Assembly: GCA_958295665.1 (NCBI GenBank)
Contig: OY282559.1
Coordinates: 268,994,057 to 269,058,056 of the forward strand
DNA length: 64,000 bases
Direction: 5' to 3'
From: Tipula vernalis
Taxonomy: Eukaryota; Arthropoda; Insecta; Diptera; Tipulidae
Every line of letters starts with the position of its first letter. Position 1 is the first letter of the stretch. The notes under the pieces were generated by a model, which saw nothing but the letters and a program-made list of their open reading frames with translations, searched no databases and was not told the DNA's origin. Positions 1 to 11,365 of the stretch are shown piece after piece. Position numbers and translations under genes: made by a program.

Positions 1-480
1 TGGTTGACTGGATCACCCAAGTACTGCCAAGCCAAAATTTTCACTTTCGACCATAAATTTTCTATAGGGTTCAACATCGGTGAATATGGAGGTAAAAACA
101 TCAACTTTTGTCAAGAACCACGTAAAAGAGCCTTAACTGCTTCTCTTTTATGTATTGTACAATTATTTAATAGCAACCAAGTGTCGGTAATATTTCTAGA
201 AGATAACTGTTCCAATAATTACAACATAAATTTACAAAATCGGCTGTTAATCACACCAACTAAACTTACATTTCGGCCTCTCACTGTTGGTACTCCTAAA
301 TTTGGGCGCATATTTTATCGTGACCTCACCCTTATTGTGATCGCCTAAGATACAAATTGAAGCCTGACTCATCTATGTATAGGTACGCCAAAGTCCAATT
401 GCTGGTGCGGAGTTCATACGATCAACAACGGGCCTGAATAATTTTAAAGTAATTTTTAACTATTTTAAAGCATTAAATAT
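1..480 (-). pseudogene. Decayed DDE-transposase-like fragment
   Basis: Read on the minus strand, about 460-300 gives a stretch like the second acidic region of Tc1/IS630-type (DDE_3) transposases: YIDESGFNLYLRRS, followed downstream by a degenerate segment that includes VVIIGTV. There are several stops and frame changes, so it cannot be functional. The left edge (about 120-5) reads KVDVFTSI...FMVESENFG and has a diverged relative at 1098-1190. The family call rests on one motif and its spacing, without a database search. The whole 1-1190 block could be one broken element or several unrelated pieces. Confidence 0.35.
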
Positions 481-525
481 TGTCTACTGACAAACATTTA
501 TGTTATGTTCTCTAAACAGTTTTAA

Positions 526-835
526 TTATGTGTTTTTAAGAATTTTTCCTGGATTCATTTCTACACATTCCTCAATTTTAACAATAGGACTGTGTGACAG
601 TTTGAAAAGTCTTCTTCCACCACGTGGTATTACGGTTAAATCAGCAAAGTCGTTCGTGGTCTCCCCGTCTTCATACCCTCTATGTTCATACCCTCTAATT
701 ATAGTTGATTTTTTTTCATTGCTGACTCTAACATATTTCCCAAATGGAACACGACTCCGTGGTACAGGACCTGCATATGTTAACCAATTGCCAAGACTAG
801 AATCAATTTCAAAACCAGTGGAAGTAATATTTATT
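526..835 (-). pseudogene. Unrecognised coding-like segment
   Basis: The minus strand is open for about 100 codons, ending in TAA at 528-526. The composition is protein-like and not low-complexity, with segments such as YAGPVPRSRVPFGKYVRVSN and ADLTVIPRGGRRLFKLSHSP. There is no start codon near the upstream edge, where the DNA becomes T/A-rich, so this would be a C-terminal piece or a 3' exon. It lies between the DDE-like fragment and the 1098-1190 repeat, on the same strand as both, and may belong to the same broken element. I do not recognise the family. An accidental ORF is possible but the composition argues against it. Confidence 0.3.
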
Positions 836-1097
836 TTTTTTTTTTTAATTTTTAAAACACGAGTTCACTAATTCATGGCGATGGAGTCACTGAGTCAGTT
901 AATTAACAATCTATATAAATAATTTTTCGTACACATATTAAAGTAAGAGAAGAAATGTAATTATCGCAAGAGTAGCTGAATAAGAAAAAAATCATCACAA
1001 AACACAAGACTTACTTTGATTAACTTAAATTCCTCCTATAATACTTTTAAAAAATAATAAACCATTCGTTTTATCAGCAAGTATTCAGCTGTTGCTT

Positions 1098-1190
1098 ACA
1101 TCACCCAAGTATTGTTTATAGCCAAAATTTCCACCTTCGACCATAAAATTTGTATTAGGTTCAACATATGGTATGGCGGTAAAAACATCA
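1098..1190 (-). repeat. Diverged copy of the 5-118 segment
   Basis: This stretch matches 5-118 in the same orientation with substitutions and small indels (for example both share CATCACCCAAGTA-type and TTCGACCATAAA-type words). Read on the minus strand both copies keep similar peptides: VDVFTSI...VEPYRKFMVESENFG against VDVFTAI...VEPNTNFMVEGGNFG. That pattern suggests formerly coding DNA duplicated within, or inserted twice from, one element. Confidence 0.5.
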
Positions 1191-1194
1191 ACGT

Positions 1195-2840
1195 ACCTTC
1201 AGTGTACTTGCTTGATTGTTAATGCATAATATTCGCTGAATAAGCATGTAAATTTAGGAGAACCTGTAACTAACAAGGCCTCCATTTTAGGACCACCTGT
1301 TGTTAACAGAATTGTCAATCATGTAGAAATTTCCTGGAACGGTCGCTTCGCCAGCTGCTCAGCCTGGGGGGGTTAAATTCAGTTAGATTGACCTGTAACT
1401 GACCGCTATTTATCCAGGAAACGAAAAAGTACAACCCATCTATATAACGACCACCGAATACTCACATCAATTTAGGTTCCCATATAATTTTATCACTTAG
1501 CACATTTTTAAATTTAAAACGAAACGCAAATATTTACAATTAATTGACTAATAGTTTTTAACATTTTATTAAATTGAATTAAATAAAGGATTTTAATAAA
1601 AAAAATAAATATTGAAATTAATTCAGTTATAAGTAATCATTAAAAAATTAAATTATTACTATACAAGAAATTTTTAACACGGTACACCATTTCTTTAAAT
1701 AATAATTTCTTAACATAATTGGGGTTTGTTTTAATTAATTTAATGAATTAAATTCCCCATTTGAACTCTTAATATTTAATAATTTTTTTTTATAAATAAA
1801 TAATTTAATAAATAATAATAAATAAATGGTAATAAATAATAATTAAGTTTAATATAAATAATTTAGTTTACCTAAATTTACATGTTAATTGAACAATGGC
1901 GATGTTGATGATGATGATGCAAAAACACGAACTTGTTGTCTTCATTTGGATGGATTTTAAATGTCGTATTCGCTGATTATATTCCAATTAAACTGACATA
2001 AATGTTTTATTTACTTTTATTTTTCCGTAGATTTAGTTTTTTTCACATGGAACTTTATTAACACCGTAGTTCAATTAGGTTAATTTCAATTTGTTAATTT
2101 TAATTTTTTGGTTTTATTTTGGATTAATTTATTTGATAATTTACATTACTTATGTTTTTATTTTGTTTTTACATATAAGTATATAACTATTTTTTGTGAG
2201 CGTTCATTTTACATATTCACTATTTCCTTAATTAAGTTTTAATTTAGATACAATTTTTGTGAACGTCCATTTACAACTTAATTTTAGCTTTAACTACTCT
2301 AGGGTTTCATTGGAACACTAGTATTTTTTTATGTTAAACCGAAAAATGTATCTAAACTTTTGTTGTGATCTTATTGATTGTCAATTTTTAATTTAAATTT
2401 AATTGTAATTTACAACAACAACAACTATATATTTGCGTTTGTTTCACTTTTTATTCACGCCATTCTTTTTTTTTGCTTATTCACTAATTTAGTTAATTAA
2501 ATATAAACTAACAATACCAAAGGAATTTATTGTTTTTATTTTTCATATTGATTTGGAATCACATATTCATGATCCATTTCAATCCAATAAAATTATTTTT
2601 TTACAAAAACACTTTCTTTTTAATTTTTTATTTCTATTTTCTTTTGTGTACTGTCACCAATTATAATTGTGTGTACTCAAATTTTTCTATTTTTTTTCCG
2701 TCCTCGTCCAAACAAATTTCTGCTTATATACCATCCAAAAACAATAACACTCCCTCCACAAGTTAATTTCTTTTTTTTTTCCTTAATGCAACAATCGATC
2801 ACTCTCGATAATTATTTTTGTACCAAACCAAATATTAGTA
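1195..2840. other. AT-rich stretch without recognised gene
   Basis: Very AT-rich DNA with long A/T runs and TTTAATT-type words. A 78-codon and a 94-codon ORF near 2530-2950 are dominated by F, I, L, N and S codons from A/T runs and look accidental. No RNA gene or recognisable TE protein was seen on either strand. Confidence 0.5.
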
Positions 2841-2845
2841 ACCTG

Positions 2846-3094
2846 GGGCCCTATTCTCGAATTCCACATCCATTTTCCACATGTGGACATCTGTCAAAAC
2901 TCATAAAAATTGAAGTTTTTCGGTACCAAGGGAATATTTCCGAATGGGTATAAGCATGTGGAAAAATTCCCCATATAGGAAAATGTCAATGCCGCATGTG
3001 TTTTATATACGAATTACAATTTTCGAATCATTTTTTGACAACATTGACAGATGTCCACATGTGGAAAATGGATGTGAAATTCGAGAATAGGCCC
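2846..3094. mobile_element. 249-bp MITE with ~50-bp terminal inverted repeats
   Basis: The left end starts GGGCCCTATTCTCGAATT and the right end, reverse-complemented, starts GGGCCTATTCTCGAATTT. The match then continues through the ...CACATCCATTTTCCACATG... and GTGGACATCTGTCAA words for about 50 bp with few differences. CCTG lies immediately outside both ends (2842-2845 and 3095-3098), giving a possible 4-bp target duplication. The interior (about 2900-3040) has no ORF of note. A non-autonomous DNA transposon is the clear reading. The superfamily is not settled, because the duplication length depends on where the first G is placed. Confidence 0.85.
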
Positions 3095-3149
3095 CCTGAT
3101 GGTGGTCAGGTATTTTATGGCAGTATGGAGGCCTTACAAACCTGTATAC

Positions 3150-3421
<272 letters not shown>

Positions 3422-3540
3422 ATTGTGAGGCCGAAATGTAAACTTAGCTACCATTCTGCATTGAAATGATGTTTTATGTAATTATTGTAATAATAATTAA
3501 AAAATTAAGAGGAGTTTGTCTGTTTATCAATGTCAATATG

Positions 3541-4286
3541 ATTTTTTTCGGCTTGTTATAAACAAAATATATTAATAATAATAGCAAAAATTTTCGATTG
3601 GCTAATCAGAAAAAATAAAGAGGCCAATTAATTATAATATAACTAGCAAAAAAAGTAGAAATATCAATCCTCTCCCCCCCTCCCCCCTTCCCTTACTTTA
3701 TCACAAGAGTCATACCAAGTGTATTTACCCTTAAGATAATGCGAACCTTCCTTGAGTTCCTTATGTTGGTAGTTTGGTTTCGTACTGAAAAGTTGGTCTA
3801 CTCATCAGGTAGCTACGACCAAACTACAAAAATACCGTTCCCACTTAATAGAGAGAGTACCAAATACGAAAGTACTGATCTAGTGAATGTAACTAAATCA
3901 AAAAATATTTATGTGGAAGTTACACACACAAATGAGGGTTTTCCTTAAGTTTTTTGATTTAGTGAATATAATTTACTAGTTCGTACTTGCTACTCTCTGC
4001 ATTAAGTGGGAATTGTATTTTTGTAGTTCGGTCGTAGCTACCTGATGAGTAGACGAACATTTAAGTACGAAACCGAACTACCAACATAAGGAACTCAAGG
4101 AAGGTTCTCAGTTTCTTAAGGGTAAATACACTTTGTATAACTCTTCGGGTATAATAAGGGGGTGGATTGATGTTTCTACTTTTTTGGTAGATATATTATT
4201 AATAATTGGCCTGTTTATTTTTTCTGATTAACCAATGTTTAACATATTTGATTATTTTGTCTATGAAAAGTCGAAAAAAAAAATAA
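3541..4286. mobile_element. Long-hairpin foldback MITE, copy 1
   Basis: Almost the whole segment is an inverted repeat with arms of about 350 bp meeting near 3930-3960. Left-arm words such as CCTTGAGTTCCTTATGTTGG, GTTTCGTACTGAAAAG, CTCATCAGGTAGCTACGACC and CACAAATGAGGGTTTTCC have reverse-complement partners in the right arm (GTAGCTACCTGATGAG near 4034, CCAACATAAGGAACTCAAGG near 4080). The outer ends both carry a run leading into CGGCTT/CGACTT plus an AATAATTGGCC-type block. There is no transposase; the 69-codon ORF at 3739-3948 is chance. A second, partly deleted copy lies at 49728-50262, showing that this is a dispersed family. Confidence 0.8.
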
Positions 4287-4289
4287 TGG

Positions 4290-5630
4290 TTAACATTAAG
4301 GTTATCATTAAGTTTCATTGTTACTTAATAACAATTTTAAATTATCAGAAAATTGAATTTTGCTAGATTTTATTGCACGCATCTACATTTTATTGTTTAT
4401 CTTGCAAAAAAAAAATGTTTAATTTGATTTGAATATTTATTAATTTGGTTTGGAAATTTGTTAATTTGATTTGAAAAATGTTTAACTTGACTTGAAAAAG
4501 GTATAAATATCCTCTTGTTGAATAATGGATACATAATAAGTTGTATGTTAGTTTCCCTCTAGTTTAACTGATTTTAAAAACCCCTGTTATCGCATAAATT
4601 CTATAACAGTTTGTCACATCAATAACCCTTCCTATACGGTAACCGTCTAGATTAAATAAGATACTTAAATCGAAGAAAATTATTTCTGGCCATAAAAAAA
4701 AATCTATCTTTAAAACGTCTTGTAACGAAATGAAATTTTTATAAAAATCAAAAATAATAAAAGAAATAATAATAATAACAACATTATAATAAATAATTAT
4801 AGAAAAAAAATAATATGAGTACTCATCTTCGACGCGTTGTTGATCCAATATCGTAACGTGGAAATGATGCCAAATTCACGTAATCCCAAAATTAATGATA
4901 TCACTTTTATACATAATTTGCTGGTGACGCACAGTGGTATTATCCATTAGTTAAACTATATTAAGCCATTGTCTGAACTTTCCTTATGTTGCACACAGCC
5001 ACATACACTGTGATATTAGATATCATTCGATTTCTATTTTTTTTATTAATTTTAGGATTTTTTTGTTTTTTATTTTTATTTTATAACTTTTGAACACTTT
5101 ATAAATATTATTATTGTTTATCTTGAGTAATCGCTCAATTCCTATTCCACTTCTTTTTTAATTAAGTAAAAATTATTTTTGTTCCATTTATTCAAAATTT
5201 TTTTATAATCGCCAATCTGCGACCATAGCCAAAATTCAGTTAACCCAACAAAAAAATTTCATGATTCTTTCTTTGTAATTGTTATGCCGATTTCTCAGCG
5301 ATTTATTACATATCACCTATATAATACAATATACAGTCGCTTAACAAAATATGCTATTACCTAAATTAAAACCTGTTAAATGTTCAGATAATCTATTTGA
5401 CACAATCAAACCTGTCACAACTCTAGCTTAACAATATTTTGATTTTTGAACCTTATGAGATTTCTCGATGTCGCAACAACAACAAATTGTGCATAGTTGT
5501 GTTAGTGTAAAAGCCGAAAGACCCTTTATAAAAATTTTATTTCTAATAAATAGAAAATATATAATACAATATATAATATTTAAATAAGAAATATAAAGAT
5601 TCACTAACATAAAAACTTTGGTAAAATATC
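4290..5630. other. AT-rich stretch without recognised gene
   Basis: No supported feature. Tandem-like TTTAATTTGATTTGAA words occur near 4420-4500. Short ORFs at 4564-4848 and 5428-5610 are made of A/T-rich codons and resemble no family I know. Confidence 0.45.
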
Positions 5631-5639
5631 TAAGCTTTC

Positions 5640-7005
5640 TGAAAATAACAGTTTTAGGAAATATAGAGGATCAGAGTATTTAGGACAACAAAGTTCGATG
5701 GCATCTCATATAATATATCGAAGATAGGTAAAAGTCATTTTCCGAATTTTCTTGAGAAAATTCTGGGAAGCAAGCAGCAAAATGACCTATTTAAAAACAT
5801 GTCACTGGACCTAAGCTATCCGAAAAATATTCCAGTTTTGGAAAAAGTAGTGGATTAGGGGCTGGGGAGCTGACAACCAAATGGCCTATATGCAAAGTTG
5901 GCATACGATCTAGACTACCCGAAACAAATTTCAGTTTTGGAAGAAATAGGGAAATCCTGGGAAGCTGTAATTTTCATTTAAATTCGGGGGGCTAATTTTG
6001 GTATTCTGGGATATTACAGAATTCGGATGTAATTTATTTAATCGGGAAAAAAATCAATCCGAATGGAATTAGATATTAGAGACTTTGCAGGAATTTCAAT
6101 CTGATGGAATTTATGTTGTAGCTTATGTTCACAGATTGATTGCTTTTTCGTAACAAAACAACATTGATCTATCGAAATTTAAAATTTATTTCTAATAAGG
6201 ATGACCTAATTGGAATTTAACAAATGCAATTTTAAAAGGGAATTTCCAGTTTATCTAAAAATAGATATTGTTGTTCGCCCAGTATATTTGTTCGCCCAAT
6301 TTTATAATGTCGTAAATAAAGTACAACAATTAGGTATTTTTTGTTATATTTGAAGCATATAGGGAAGATAGTTTTGAGTGTTAGTAAATTTTTATTTATA
6401 ACTTTAATTGAATTATCTTATGGTTGTATTTTTTTAAGGGATGGCCGCACAAATCGAACACTTTTAGAAAAATCTAGTAGATACAGTTTTATTTTTGCCA
6501 ATATAATTTTCTCTCTATCTTAAAACAAATAACTTACTCAAGAAAATTGGGAAAAAGACTTTTACTGATATTCTATATATTATATGAGATGCCATAAAAC
6601 TTTTTTGTCCTAAATACCCATAGGTTCCCTACTTTTTCCAAAACTGGAATATTTTTCGGATAGCTTAGGTCCAGTAACATTTTTGTAAATGGGTAATTTT
6701 GAGGCTCGCTTCCTAGAATGTTCTCAAGAAAATTCGGAAAATGACGTTAACTTTACATCAAGACCAATTTGGGGTCAATCGGAAAAATCATTTTTCATAA
6801 TATTTGGTATACGAGTATGTTGGGTGAGAACGTCACAAACTTTATTTTCCTAAACGCCCTAATCCTCTACTTTTTTCCAAACTGTGGCGGATAGCCTATA
6901 ATTGATGCTAATTTTGTATTTAGACCATTTTGGGTTAGATTCCTAGGATTTTGTCAAGAAAACTGAAAAATCATTTTTTTTACATTATTCGTTATATTAA
7001 ATTTT
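5640..7005. repeat. Satellite-like ~200-bp monomers in both orientations
   Basis: Blocks built from the same words recur. TATTTAGGACAA, GGCATCTCATATAATATAT, CATTTTCCGAATTTTCTTGAG and GACCTAAGCTATCCG followed by AAAAATATTCCAGTTTTGG occur in this order on the plus strand at about 5680-5860, with a weaker monomer at 5870-5990. The reverse complements occur at about 6570-6745, with weaker monomers at 6750-7000. On the minus side the blocks are circularly permuted relative to the plus side, which fits pieces of a tandem array placed in opposite orientation rather than simple terminal repeats. The centre (6000-6550) is unrelated AT-rich DNA. Confidence 0.6.
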
Positions 7006-7020
7006 AAAGAAAATAAAAGG

Positions 7021-8065
7021 AATGGGTACGAAGGGCCGAATTTCAAAGGGCCGAATGTCGAAGTGCCGAATGTCGAAGGGCCAAATGTCGTTAGGGCCGA
7101 ATGTGTAAAAGTGCCGAATATAGAAAGGCCGGACTTTTTAAATTTGTTGTTTTAAGGAATATTTTGTAAATTTTTTTATCAAATATAAATTAATTTCTTA
7201 TAACTTTTTATAAATCCATTAAATTTAGTTTAATTTTTTAGTATATTTTATCAAACATATCTCAAGAAGAGAAACTACCTTCTGAAATTATAATTTTAAA
7301 TAAAATGTGTGTATAGATTAATTATTAAAATTTGTTTTGTATTAATTGAATCTGAACCATCAACAACAAAATATTGTAATTACAAAATGTTGCAATTATA
7401 AAATATTGCAATATAAAATCTTGCATAACAATTTCCAGGACATTTTTTTCTCTATTCTGAGGAAAATAAATTAAAGAAAAATGACATCGACTAATTCAAC
7501 TTAGAATTGTAGAGGCTATCGGTTTCGGTAACTCTCACGGGCACGCGGGAGGTCGCTGCACTCCCCCTCTATTTCTTAGCCCTCCGAGGGGTTTTGGACT
7601 TAAACTTCGGAAGGCGTAGGAGCCGAAATCAGCAAACATGCCGCACTGCGTGCCGCACATAGGAGCGGATTATATAGAATCTATTAATGACACCTACTAA
7701 AAAGAAAAATAATTGCACTATTTTGTTATGCAAGATTTTGTAGTTGCAACATTTTGTAATTGCAACATTTTATAGTTGCAAGATTAATAAAATACAAAAT
7801 ATTATTTTAATGCAACATTTTGAAATGCAAAATTGTATATCGATAGATTACATAAATTCATAAGAAATTAGTTAATATTTGATAAAAAAATTTACAAAAT
7901 ATTCCTTAAAAAATTTAAAAAATTATATTTCTAAAAACAAAACAAAAAAAAAATAAAAATTCGGCCCTTAGACCCATTCCGCCCATCGACATTCATCCCT
8001 TCGACACATTCGGCCCTTCGACACATTCGGCCCTTTGAAATTCGGCCCTTCGACATCGGCCCATT
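7021..8065. mobile_element. Small foldback element with arrayed terminal repeats
   Basis: Both ends begin AATGGG and continue into arrays of a roughly 15-bp motif CGAAGGGCCGAATGT (7025-7133 on plus, 7958-8060 as reverse complement). Inside the arrays the arms still match through a unique block (AAGGAATATTTTGTAAAT, TTTATCAAATAT, TTTCTTAT) and then a second set of short repeats built on TTGCAA/ACATTTTGTAATTGCA (7365-7435 and 7727-7790). The core at 7510-7680 is clearly more GC-rich than its surroundings and is not an inverted repeat. No transposase ORF is present, so this is a non-autonomous foldback element. It mirrors on a small scale the architecture of the 24668-32130 element, but the repeat sequence differs. 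Confidence 0.75.
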
Positions 8066-8261
8066 GATGTCATTCCAAATAAAAATTGTAACATCTTACT
8101 TAAACATCGTATTTATTATAATTTTTAAATTAGGTCTATTTTGCTTGTTAAAAGAAATTCGTTATAACAAGAAATTCTGCTTTTACACTAATACATATAA
8201 AGATTAATTTTAGTTAACGATTTTTAGGACATAGCTATTTAAGACAGACTTTACATATGTA
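8066..8261. other. Short spacer, no feature seen
   Basis: AT-rich DNA between the foldback element and the Tc1-like element. It ends in the TA dinucleotide (8260-8261) that forms the left target duplication of the latter. Confidence 0.4.
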
Positions 8262-8375
8262 CAGTGGCGAGCAAAAACGGACGAATAAATAGGGAATTTT
8301 TATTTTTTTCTGTACTACACTTGCATAAAGGGAAATAAAGAAGAATTACTTTATGCGTTTTAATATTTAAAATAT
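8262..8375 (+). repeat. Left terminal inverted repeat of the Tc1-like element
   Basis: Matches the reverse complement of 14277-14390 over about 110 bp, with scattered substitutions and a small length difference in the middle. Confidence 0.85.
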
Positions 8376-8479
8376 ATTTTAAAAGTTAAATAACGAAATA
8401 TTAGCAATTAATTTAAATTAAAACTAGAATGACAAAAAATTCAACAGTGCACATTCTTCCAATTTTGCACGGATCCATT

Positions 8480-9400
8480 TTGGGGTATAATACAACAGTT
8501 AATTAGTATTTTTGTCATAATTCTTTATTCGTAATTACGCTTGCTACTCTTCTTGGAATACTTTCTTAAAAATACTCAATTATAGAGGATGGAATTTTTA
8601 ACCGTTCCGCACTTTTTCGGTGCCATAGCTCATTGGGCTTTGTGATGGCCATTTTAACATTGTAAAGTTTTGTTCATTAAACCATTATTGCACGATTTTG
8701 GAAGTGAGTTTGGGATCACCGTCTTGTTGAAAAATTCTTTCATCGATGAGGTCGGCACATTCATCAATAAAATCTGGCAAATTTTCTTTTAAAATGGCTA
8801 AATACATTTCCTTCCTCATTATTATAGATATTTTTACTAAAAGACCAAAGTTCCACCAAGTAAAACAGCCCCAAAACTATCAAACTTCTTTGGCTTGATG
8901 CTTCTGTAATTTATTGCCAGGTCTGTGCCAATAGTATTTTTCCATCTGATTGGGTACGGTTTGTTTTGGTTTCACTCGACCCATTAATTCCTTTCCAATC
9001 TTCCACATTTCAAGTTTTTTGCTATTTTGCAAACTTTAAACGCGGTTTTACATTTTTAATGGATTATGCCGTTTTTTTTCTTTTTGACCCTGCTGACAAA
9101 TCCAATTATTTTAAGTACTCGTCGGGCTGTCTATTCGCTTACGGTTTTTTTTATGGTTTTAGCTGCCTCTAACGGTGTTTTAACTATTCTGGTAGTGGCT
9201 TTCTCATTTAAATGGCGTTCCATCAGACGAACGTCACAGTTGAACAATAATTTACCCTGCGTTACCCAATACCATTTCTTGGACCAACTAATTGCACAGT
9301 CGTAGGTGTAATATTAGATCAACAAGCAATTTTTCTTTAAGAATTCCCCTTTGATTTGATCAAATTCTGTAGTCCCGTGGGTATTTTTTTCATAACTAAA
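8480..9400 (-). pseudogene. Tc1-like transposase relic
   Basis: Minus-strand reading, with many stops and frame changes, follows the order of Tc1 transposases. Near 9380-9330 is an N-terminal piece (HGTTEFDQIKGEFLKK). A middle block follows at 9300-9170 (KKWYWVTQGKLLFNCDVRLM, then KATTRIVKTPLEAAKTIKK), then NVKPRLKFAK near 9020, SDGKILLAQTW near 8950, and near 8690-8560 a C-terminal block whose AIMV, TKLYNVKMAITKPNELWHR and PSSIIEYF words parallel the DDE_3 C-terminus. The aspartates of the DDE core cannot be followed through the breaks. It sits next to the left TIR on the minus strand, the expected place. It is non-functional. Confidence 0.65.
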
Positions 9401-9510
9401 ACTTAATAAAAATCGACAAAATAATATTGCGTAACTGTAAATTTGCATTTAAAATAAAAAGCGATCATTTAAAATTTTGAAAACGAGCAAAATTGAAAGA
9501 ATGTACAATT

Positions 9511-9816
9511 GCTGTGTTCCATTTGACGTGGCAAAGTACAAATAAGTACTTGGGAGCAGATGGTAAATGGAACAAGAAAATTAGTTACGAAAATAAAATT
9601 TTATTTAAAAAAATTTACGTGCAACATGGAAAGTTGGAAAATTAATTATTAATTTGGAAACTGATCAGCCATTTCTTACCGATTAGTTGTACTAAATATT
9701 CTGGTAACGAAGTCGCCATAAATTCAAAAAGCAAACTACTCGTAGAATTTAGCAAGAGTAGCTGCGTGCAGTCAGAAGAACTTGTGTGTACATTGCCACG
9801 TTAAATGGAACGCAGC
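9511..9816. mobile_element. 306-bp MITE inside the Tc1-like element
   Basis: Left end GCTGTGTTCCATTTGACGTG, continuing GCAAAGTACA; right end as reverse complement GCTGCGTTCCATTTAACGTG, continuing GCAATGTACA. The TIRs are about 30 bp with three or four differences. The interior is AT-rich and non-coding. No convincing target duplication is visible at the ends chosen. It lies between the Tc1 transposase N-terminus and the Penelope copies. Confidence 0.75.
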
Positions 9817-9840
9817 TAATGTTTCATATTTTGAATTATG

Positions 9841-9953
9841 GAAAAATAAATTATTTTTATTTATAAATATTGAGCCAATTCTTTATATTTAAACAAATTA
9901 TTTTTTTGGTATAGGGCTCTTTATTTTTGCAGATTTAAACTTGAGCCTTCAAT
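9841..9953 (-). repeat. Penelope-like terminal repeat, inverted copy
   Basis: Reverse-complement partner of 11243-11358. Shared words include GAGCCAATTCTTTATATTTA, TATAGGGCTCTTTATTTTTG and TTTAAACTTGAGC. Terminal or inverted repeats flanking truncated copies are typical of Penelope-like elements. Confidence 0.7.
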
Positions 9954-10019
9954 CCCAATTCGGGATCATTATCAAAAGCATAATGATATTATTTTCAAAA
10001 AGAGTTCCTTTTTATATAA

Positions 10020-11244
10020 AAATTCGATATAAAACAATCAAACATTTGTTACTAAAAACCGATTTTTCATGGAAACGCAAAGCCTAGACAATTTTTTCGA
10101 AAAAAAAAATTGTATTTCTTGGCTAAAGCGATTCCATGTAGAAAGGTTGTACAATTAAATAAAAATAAAATGAGTATGAGACAAAAAACTTATATAAATA
10201 CATACAATATTAATCGAATTTGTACTTGATTTAATATGTAACATTTCCAAAATCGATCTTTTCCTAAAATTGGTTTGTTTATCGAGAATTTTGACGTTAT
10301 CTAAATTGATTGAATGATTTGAATTTTTCAGATGCCGTGTAAGTTTGAATTTAGATCTTTGTTGGTGTCATATCTGTGTTGATAAATTCTTTTTTCCAAA
10401 AATTGTTTTGTCTGACCAGTATACGGTAGCGTTGCAGCTACAATGAACTTGGTAAACCACATTTGATTGTTTTTTTAAAGGTACCTTGTCTTTAATTTTG
10501 GAAAAATGTTTCCATTTAGACTTGTGGCTGCACATCCCAAATTATGATTTTGAAACAGACGTTTTTTTATTCATAAAGGTTTTTTATATATGGAATGGCC
10601 AAAAAGTTTGTGATTTCATTTTCTGGTCTAGATATCGTATTTCTATGAAATTTTCTTGTTTTCCAAATTACATTTTATATTAATTTTTCGGGATATTGGT
10701 TAAGCACTAATGTATCTTTAAGAATTTTTAAATTTTGTTTGTGAAATTTAGTATCGGAAAGCTTTATAATTTTTGGGGTTAAAATTTGTATAGTGTTAAT
10801 TTTATAAGTGATGGGGAGCCAAGAATGAAAATTTATATATCTGCCCGGCCACGTATCTTTATGATACCAATTACAAGAAATTTTGACGTTTGGTTCTTGA
10901 ATTAACAAAATATCCAAAAAAGCAATTTTGTTATCCACTTCTTTTTCTAAAGTAAATTTTATTATATTATTTGCTGAATTAAACGCTTCTAAAAAATAAT
11001 CGATTTTATCTATCGGTACCACAGTAATTATGTCGTCCACATATCTGAAGTAGAATAATGGTTGAAAGTCTAAAGAGTTTAACACTGAATTTTCTAAATT
11101 TTCCATTACTAAATTTGCTAATAAGGGACTTATGGGAGAACCCATAGGGGAGCCAAAAGTTTGTTTATAAATTTTATTATCAAATGAAAATTCCGAATTG
11201 TTTAAAACGATATCTAAAGCAGTAAAAAATTGAATTTTTGTCAT
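10020..11244 (-). pseudogene. Penelope-like element, 5'-truncated inverted copy
   Basis: A 189-codon ORF (11244-10675) is the C-terminal half of a Penelope-like reverse transcriptase. It carries KQTFGSPMGSPISPLLANLV, the catalytic RYVDD box, and the downstream block IKFTLEKEVDNKIAFLDIL. The frame then breaks (end of ORF at 10675). Further minus-strand sequence to about 10250 encodes a degraded GIY-YIG endonuclease region with paired cysteines (VVYQVHCSC) and RHLKNSNHSINLDNVKILDK. The 10118-11244 part is closely similar to 13090-14230 in inverted orientation; the RT-core reading frame is intact here but interrupted in the plus copy. The RT fingers domain is absent, so the copy is dead. Confidence 0.85.
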
Positions 11245-11358
11245 TGAAGCTCAAGTTTAAATTTGCAAAAATAAAGAGCCCTATACCAAAAACATAATTG
11301 GTTTAAATATAAAGAATTGGCTCATTATAAATAAAAATAATTTATAAATATCTCCTGA
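11243..11358 (+). repeat. Penelope-like terminal repeat at the copy junction
   Basis: Lies between the minus copy (ending 11244) and the plus copy (starting 11366), and pairs with 9841-9953 in inverted orientation. Confidence 0.7.
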
Positions 11359-11365
11359 TTGAAAA

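Noticed and set aside
7510..7680. GC-rich core of the small foldback considered as tRNA or rRNA
   Set aside because: No cloverleaf, no A/B box pair, and no similarity to rRNA that I can recognise.
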